A DNA stretch of 51,639 nucleotides. Source: Pholiota molesta (Eukaryota; Basidiomycota; Agaricomycetes; Agaricales; Strophariaceae). How positions within the stretch are numbered: the first letter of the stretch is position 1; every line of letters begins with the position of its first letter. This document shows positions 45,512 through 51,639 of this stretch, piece after piece. The stretch spans positions 1 through 51,639 of the forward strand of contig JACGCK010000282.1 in NCBI GenBank assembly GCA_014925825.1, read 5' to 3'. The translations under genes were made by a program, and so were the position numbers. The notes below the pieces were generated by a model. That model saw nothing but the letters and a program-made list of their open reading frames with translations, searched no databases and had not been told where the DNA came from.

Positions 45512-46248
45512 ATGTCAGCACCTGTCCAGGAAGGCTACAAGGCCGATTTGATCAAGCATTCCATGTCTGTCGACGCCCTCAGATTCGGCTCATTCACCCT
45601 GAAATCCGGGCGGTGCGTTTATTCATAGCACTCGCTCAGACAACCCTTCAATGACAATCGCCGCCCGCTCAGGATCTCTCCATATTTCTTCAATGCCGGG
45701 TTGCTAAATACCGGTCCTATTCTTTCCACTCTTTCAACGGCGTACGCTGCAACCATCGCCGACGGTCTCAAAACGGGCGCGTTTCCTGAATTCGACGTGC
45801 TTTTCGGCCCTGCTTACAAGGGCATCCCATTTGCTGCCACCACTGCGTTGACGCTATATACCCAACACCAAGTCACGATCGGATTGGCATACGATAGAAA
45901 GGAAGTGAAGGATCATGGTGAAGGCGGCAAGATAGTCGGCGTCTCCGTGAAAGGCAAACGCGTTCTTGTCCTGGATGACGTGATGACATCTGGAAAAGCC
46001 ATCCGCGAGGCCATTGAAACCGTGCGCAGCCATGGGGGAGAAGTTGTCGGGGTTGTACAGGCTCTGAACCGAGAGGAGGTCGGGCAGGATGGTGTGAGCA
46101 GCACGGTGAAGGAGATCGAAGAGCTGATTGGGGGAGGGTGTTATCAATCTTGACGATGAGGGACTTGATGATCTGGCTTGAGCAGAATGGAAGGCAAGAC
46201 GTCCTAGAAAAGATGAGGGAGTATTGGAATCAATACGGCCTGAAGTAA
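45512..46248 (+). CDS. URA5: Orotate phosphoribosyltransferase (pyrimidine synthesis)
   Basis: Two exons (45512-45612 and 45673-46248) and a 60-bp intron. The enzyme makes orotidine 5'-phosphate from orotate and PRPP, step five of UMP synthesis. The order is DALRFGSFTLKSGRISPYFF, LFGPAYKGIPFA, the flexible loop AYDRKEVKDHGEGG, and the PRPP-binding signature RVLVLDDVMTSGKA. After EELIGGG the frame as given runs into CYQS and stops at 46151. The standard C-terminus SILTMRDLMIWLEQNG...EYWNQYGLK lies in the next frame. One extra G in the G3 or G5 run near 46131-46139 joins them and gives 678 nt (225 aa), the usual fungal size. This is either a base-calling error or an auxotrophic allele. Confidence 0.93.
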
Positions 46249-46541
46249 TCTATTTTTGAGGTCTTGGACGATTCTCTTGGGTTTATCGACGGTTGAAATT
46301 TTTGAATCATGATATCGCGTTCGCTGACAACATCGAATCGTAGTGTCATGGGCAGTTGGAGATGAGTTAATATTAGTTACGGCTCTACTGGGTCGGCCAG
46401 TGGGAAATTATTAACAAGCAGTGGGAGTTGAAAACATAACGGCATGAGGCTCCTCGCGTACGTCTGTCCATCACGACTACCACGCACTCTTTACTTCCAA
46501 CTTCCACCTTTATCAACAGACTCACATATTTCACAAACGAC

Positions 46542-47472
46542 ATGCCTCGTCGAAAAGATGGAATTTCGCCAAAGGAGAAATTCTTCGGCTTGGTCCTTGA
46601 AGCAACGTCAGCGGTCATGGAGATCCTGGAAGCAAATGGAATTTCTTGCGCGGTCTTTGGTAGTCTTGCCTCCAAACTATATGGAACCTCTAGAGATCCA
46701 CAAGTAAGCTCTATCTCTCTTATCTCCATGGAAAATTCCATCGCGATGGGCAGATCGATCACATATTTATTTAAGCGCCCGTCTGTAGGAAGCTCATGGC
46801 TGATCGTAAAGTCCCACAGGACATCGACCTATTGGTATTCCAAGATCCAAATAAACCAGATACACAAATACTCTCCACCGAAGAGCTAAAGCAGTTGATA
46901 TACCGCACACGCCCCGGGATTTCTACCTGAAAAACCCCAGAGATCAAGAAGCGACCTTCAAGATCCTGATATACCGCCCATCGCCTACCGCGCTTCGGCC
47001 AGCGCGTACGCAGAAGCAGATCATCCGCATTCCGGATCCGGAATGCAAAGTTGACATCCTCGTCCCGGGGACGATGCACCTCCCCCACGTTCGGCCGGAG
47101 TTGATACAGTGGCACGCGATAGCAGCCGAAGAGGGCCTGCGATTGAAGGCCCGCGTTGCGCCCGCCATACCCCTAGTGCCGTTTGCGCTGCTCCTGGTGC
47201 ATAAATTACAAGGGTGGGATGACAACCGCAAGAATGCCGAGGAGCATAAGCGGCAGAGGCAGCATAAGGATGCTAAGGATGTTAAGCGGCTGCTACAGTT
47301 GACGTCTGAGGTTGGGGGTTTGAAGGAGCGGGGTGCGGGTACGTGGAGTGATGCAGAGCTGTTCAGTGAGGAGTTTCAGCAGCTCACCGCCCAGCGCGTG
47401 CGTGACTTTGCGAGAGCCTTTCCTGGCTCGTCGACTACATGGATAGATTTGGGGTTCGATGTATCGAGCTAG
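46542..47472 (+). CDS. Nucleotidyltransferase-fold protein
   Basis: Two exons: 46542-46703 and 46793-47472. The motif CAVFGSLASKLYGTSRDPQ, then PQDIDLLVFQD after the intron, is the GS...DxD signature of the Pol-beta-type nucleotidyltransferase fold, with both metal-binding aspartates. The C-terminal half (PFALLLVHKLQGWDDNR, KDAKDVKRLLQL) resembles the helical part of minimal nucleotidyltransferases. At a C4 run near 46912 the frame must change from LIYRTRP to RDFYLKNPRDQEATFK. One extra C gives 843 nt (280 aa). The intron acceptor is a GAAG site. Fungal proteins of this kind are uncharacterised to my knowledge; substrate and role are unknown. Confidence 0.6.
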
Positions 47473-49015
47473 TTTGTGGGTATAATTAGTTGCGCCAAGG
47501 CATGTAGCAAGGTACATGCAATTGTAAGCAACGAATGTATTGAAGACAGGGCATAGAAATAGTTTGGATTACCTACCTTTCCCGTCGCTTGATTGTGACT
47601 GCGCTCCGCGTCAATAATGAGTACACAAGACTCCATGACATTCGGTGTCCCGGCATGTAACTGTACTTTACAATGTTTACCCTTTGCCCACCCCATATAT
47701 ATAGATACCTTATCAAAAAAAATGGCTCATTTCTGGTGATGCAAGAAAGCATATTAGCGGCCGCTCCGAAGTGCAAGATGGAAGCCTGATTCTTGCAGGT
47801 AAATTCAATGAACTTGGGATGCTGGAATGTCGGAGGGAAGCTAAAAATAGACTCATTGTACAGCCTCGATCGCTAAAGGAATTAGATATCTTATCAGCTT
47901 CCAAGCCTCTTATCACTTTCAGTGCGCTAACGATTCATCAAGCTACGCAGCACATACGACATCAGCAACCTTCGAGGACGGACTTCTTACTGTACAGTTG
48001 GCCAGTAGTGATTAATACACAGAAACCGATTGTTGCCGATGAGTTGTGCGGCGGCGGGTGAGCATATCGGCCACATACTCCGCAGTCTTCGATAGTCGCC
48101 TCCAGGAATATCCTACACACGATATTTGGATGGATCATAGTCCGTGGGATTGGATTAGCCCACGTAGAAGACTCAGAAGCACTCATCTTTCCTGCGGTCT
48201 TTCCGAGCGTTTGTCATTTGGGTGGTCAAAGACGCGAGAGTCGGGCGTCAGGTGGCATCTCCGGACTTTACTTGACTCGCCACCAGCTCGCCACTTACTA
48301 TCAGTATTCGGTTACAATAGATAAAGCAGAAGCAAGGGTTCCTGCGAATGCGGATTTACTCATGAATATGGTTAGTATTACGGCCACAGACGGCAACACA
48401 AGGTCACTAGGATGTCGTTAGTGCTGGTTTTATCTTGGATTGTGTAACTTCCAGCCGAACTGGAACAAAAATAATGCCACTGGACTTGTGACGAAGGCGA
48501 TAAAAGCTATATTTAGAAAAGAAGTTTCTGCAGCTCTCAGAAGTTGCGGATGTTGGGAAAATAGCCAGTTCGTGATAATGTCTATGTTATACAACATGCT
48601 GGGATGCACACAGTCCTGTACGAGATGAACAGCGCACTGTCCGCGTTTTCGTAATATGAATAATTTATCATTTATCGGTCGTGAGGTTTGGTAGATAATA
48701 ATGTGTGGGACAGGCCGTTTAGGAGACGGAGACTACATAAGTGGAATGGGAGTTACTGGGATCTTCAGATGGGCTTGGAGTGGGAATATGAATATGCGAA
48801 TGTGAATGTGCAATGTTGTGTGGTAGAAATACAGATGCAATGTGAGTCGTGTTGGGTCCCAAGTAATAGAAACCATAAAAAAACCGGCGGACAGAAATCC
48901 AGAAGAAAGGGATGCGTGGGAGATCTAGATGCAAGGAGAAGGATGGATGGAAGTGGTCGATGGAAAACGAGGAAGCCACGGAAACGCGAAAAAGGACCGC
49001 ATTCGAGCAGTCACC
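47473..49015. other. Gene-poor interval
   Basis: About 1.5 kb with no gene I can support. Frames at 47771-48061, 48046-48324 and 48440-48628 are short and featureless. Confidence 0.4.
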
Positions 49016-49507
49016 TCAACGTTGGCGCTGGCGCTGTCTCACGACCATTGTTCGTCGGCCGTATCCATGAGCACCAAAGGCACCCATCCGCGGGTCTGTC
49101 AATTTCCTCATACGCTCCATAACGTCGCGGGCCAGGAATACAGTCTCGCTGTCCTCTTCATAACGTGTGAGCTGCTCGTCTATGGCTCCAGGATGGAGAT
49201 ATCCGATGGATGTAATGTTCGATACTCGGAGAACCGAAAGATCGAGATAAACTCGTGTTTGAAGATTTTGACATCAACAGTTGTCAAAGCGGAGGCGGGC
49301 GTGGAGCATGACGCTTTAAAACAAAAAGAGCATTGCTCAGCACAATGCAAAAATTAAAGGCGTCGACGAATGCGCACCTTGTACCAGACAGACATCGCCA
49401 TTGATGCGCGCGAACGCGAAGTAGTCGCTCGTTTGAGGACTATATGAGAGCTCGCTCTTTGAGCCAAGCGACGAGACAGAGGGAGAAGGCGATAGTGTAG
49501 CGGTCAT
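49016..49507 (-). CDS. Small hypothetical protein
   Basis: Two exons (49507-49378 and 49313-49016) sum to 428 nt. It starts MTATLSPSPSVSSLGSKSEL and continues SDYFAFARINGDVCLVQ, TTVDVKIFKHEFISIFRFSE and HPSDISILEP. The frame then meets TAG, while the next frame continues coherently as DEQLTRYEEDSETVFLARD to GYGRRTMVVRQRQRQR. One extra C at CC near 49192 joins them and gives 429 nt (142 aa). No family is recognised. The basic C-terminus and lack of membrane segments are all that can be said. Confidence 0.5.
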
Positions 49508-51639
49508 TGAGCGTATTCCGACCTTTGGCGAAATGAAAGGGTTTGAGTAGAGTGAGCAATTGGGAGGGCGGGGGTGCTTTTGGTATAAAATAAGAATAAT
49601 GGTTACTGCGTCAGAGTTCGTTTTATACTCCAATGACATGCTCGGGCCACGAGGGAAGAGGCACAACTTCAAGTGGCAGAGATCCCAATTAGATGCGGCT
49701 ATGCAGAATAAGGTGAGAAAAATGAAAGCGAGTGAACCGGGCCCTAGTGGCATCCCCAATTGGATTCGAAGCTCGATCACCTCATCGTTCAACAAAACAA
49801 CCCTCCAGCCCAAGCACGAGCCATCTTGAGCCATCTATGGCCCACACCCAAATGATGATTTATGGTCGCCTGTAGTTCTGGCCCCTTCTTTCCTTTCAAC
49901 GCAGCTATTTTGGGAATATATCTTATTCATGTGCGCCGTTCTCGTAAACCATTATGTTCTTGGACCCGGCTGGGCTTGAAGTTATCGTCACCCAAACTAT
50001 ATATGGCCATTATCCAAGCTTTACCAAGCGACATGCCTGGTCTTTAGCATTCCATCGGAGCAGAAACTTATAGGCTCATATCTATTTACTGATGCAGCTG
50101 TTCTGTATCCTTCATAAGTCGGCAGACCCGAGGTCCAGGTTTCGTGAACTGGAAAATTGGTGTTTGGCTCTAGATGACCTTTACCCAAGCTAGAGCTATT
50201 ATTCAGTCCAGCGCATTGTCAATTAATCAGCAATGAGTGAATGAAATAACCGAATATGACTGGTCTATGTAAGTCATAATTACCGATACAAGCGGCACGG
50301 TCGCGCGTTGGTCGCGCGAGCAGGATTTGCACCGGGTTATAGAGGATCCTCCAACATTTGGATCGCTACAATTATTGTGTCGGTAATTCCCATGTCTGTT
50401 CTCACTAGCATCATAATTTCTGATTCCTGGAGACTTGCTATACATGCAGAGGAAATCCACCGCCGACCGGTCACATTGAGGTTGCTCGTTCTTTCAGCTC
50501 AAAGCTTGAGCTTGTCAACGAAATCGAAAGGCCGATCCGTGCTGCGAGCTTTACGGATCCCGAGTAAAGAGAAAGGAGATTAAAATGCAATATGCCACAA
50601 TTTATGACACGCTGCGAGCTCGAGGTGGATTAAGGCGCTAAAAACACTTGCACAGCGCTATAGCTCCGATCCCGAGTAGCCTGGCATCTATCTATCTAAC
50701 AGGAATCTAAATAAAGCTCCTTATCAATAAAGTTGTCCCGGAATTGCCACATAGCGCTCTCAAACGTTGGCTGAAGAACTTTGGTGGACTGCGTGCCACT
50801 TATCATCAACATCGATCATCGCATCACTTGCGCCGAAAAGCGAAAGAGTACACAATTGAAGCCAGGCGTTGTTCATTGAGCACCTAATAGATGGCAGACT
50901 TCTGACATCACTGCGCATCATCCATGACGCTGGGACACTTCAAGACGCTGAGACACTCCAGCATTTCAGCAAATAATACTAGCATGCATGGCCCACAGTA
51001 TCAGCTGGTCCAGAACTGTTCGAAACGGTATACTATGAACACCCAGCTGACCTTTGATTTAGATTGCTTACTTTTCAGCTTCTCGCGAAATTTTGCACGC
51101 TTCGTAAGAGATTTTCTGGTGCGAGGCTGTGTTTATCACGATGAAGTCAACCTCTACGTTCGGGCTTACTGAAATTTCCACGACACTGCGCAAACGATGG
51201 GGACTCAGCTTAAGGCTTGAGAACATAAATATGCGCAGCATGCAGCCGAGAACTTTTTTGCGGTGATCTACATGCATGCGCTCTGTGGCTATACTTTCAT
51301 AATAACACGATGCTGAACTGCAGATGCGTGCTGCTTGCAACATGTGTTCTATTTTTAGATGTGGTATCTTCACTGCACATTTTACGAGCAGGCCTTGCGT
51401 AAAGGCTGAAGAGACTATATAATGCGCAATTAGATAACTGCATTAAAATAGCTCCGGAGCTCAGGATTGTTGGTTTTGTGACCTTACTTGTTCCTCCAGA
51501 CGCATGTAGGCTATAGGCGCTGTTCATTACAACTGCGCCTCGTGGCCGTTTCCTGCATAACGGCAGAATCCTGTGTTTTTAATAAGAGCAATGTCGGATT
51601 GGCCTCAAGGCCTGTAGGTTGGTAAAGCGTCGGCGAAAT
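49508..51639. other. Gene-poor right end
   Basis: About 2.1 kb in which no coding region, tRNA or repeat could be supported. Frames at 50308-50583 and 51068-51373 show no family motif. The window ends here, so an upstream or downstream gene may begin just outside. Confidence 0.4.

Noticed and set aside
48688..49122. 144-codon open frame on the plus strand
   Set aside because: Its 3' part is antisense to the last exon of the small minus-strand gene and the rest has no supporting feature.
50290..50345. tRNA-like stretch on the minus strand (GGTGCAAATCC followed by GCGCGACCA)
   Set aside because: Box B deviates, no D-arm or anticodon stem could be folded, and the acceptor stem has no partner.
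1..51639. CRISPR arrays, rRNA genes, retroelement polyproteins, bacterial operons or riboswitches
   Set aside because: None seen; all recognised genes are spliced fungal genes and the only complete mobile elements are two TA-flanked DNA transposons.

Overview
This is nuclear DNA of a filamentous basidiomycete, most likely an Agaricomycete. Genes are compact and intron-rich. Most introns are 50-65 bp with GT..AG ends, and several exons are only 10-30 nt. The gene content is typical of mushroom-forming fungi: calcineurin A, TOK-type K+ channel, ChAPs/exomer, sphingolipid delta-4 desaturase, CENP-B-like transposases and NLR-like (NACHT-derived) accessory genes. No species can be named from the sequence alone.

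Layout. At 0.6-5.6 kb, on the minus strand, are an unrecognised coding fragment, a fumarase/aspartase-superfamily lyase (PcaB/PurB-like) and the 12-exon calcineurin catalytic subunit. At 7.2-12.2 kb is a lineage-specific accessory island. It holds a minisatellite, two diverged copies of a NACHT-derived gene (one open, one broken), a decayed copy of the UNC-50 3' end, a roughly 1-kb repeat unit packed with GTAAATC motifs, and a 35-bp-arm hairpin. At 12.2-24 kb are UNC-50/GMH1, a 7-exon WW-domain disordered protein, two small unknown genes and an alpha/beta hydrolase. At 24.4-35.5 kb are the GPI anchor glycosyltransferase PIG-A, a complete pogo/CENP-B-like transposon, a ChAPs gene, a dihydroceramide desaturase and an intron-containing tRNA-Arg(CCT). 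At 35.9-38.6 kb is a zinc finger plus VEFS-box protein resembling the PRC2 subunit SUZ12. At 39.1-45.1 kb is a two-pore TOK K+ channel split by a second complete CENP-B-like transposon. At 45.5-49.5 kb are orotate phosphoribosyltransferase, a nucleotidyltransferase-fold protein and a small unknown gene. The last 2 kb hold nothing I can support.

Three points matter to anyone using this annotation. (1) Two structurally intact TA-targeting transposons sit in or next to housekeeping genes. One interrupts an exon of the K+ channel: removing it together with one TA gives an uninterrupted 829-residue reading frame. The other separates the ChAPs start codon from its ancestral upstream region by 3.7 kb. 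(2) Six otherwise well-conserved or coherent genes each need one or two added bases in a homopolymer to be readable (seven sites in all). In every case the summed exon length then becomes a multiple of three. This looks like systematic homopolymer under-calling in the assembly, with decay as the alternative. (3) The NACHT-derived pair has lost both Walker motifs. Copy 1 remains open across its intron, whereas copy 2 carries a 7-nt deletion and a nonsense codon.

All exon coordinates were worked out by hand from splice consensus and reading-frame continuity. No database search was run.
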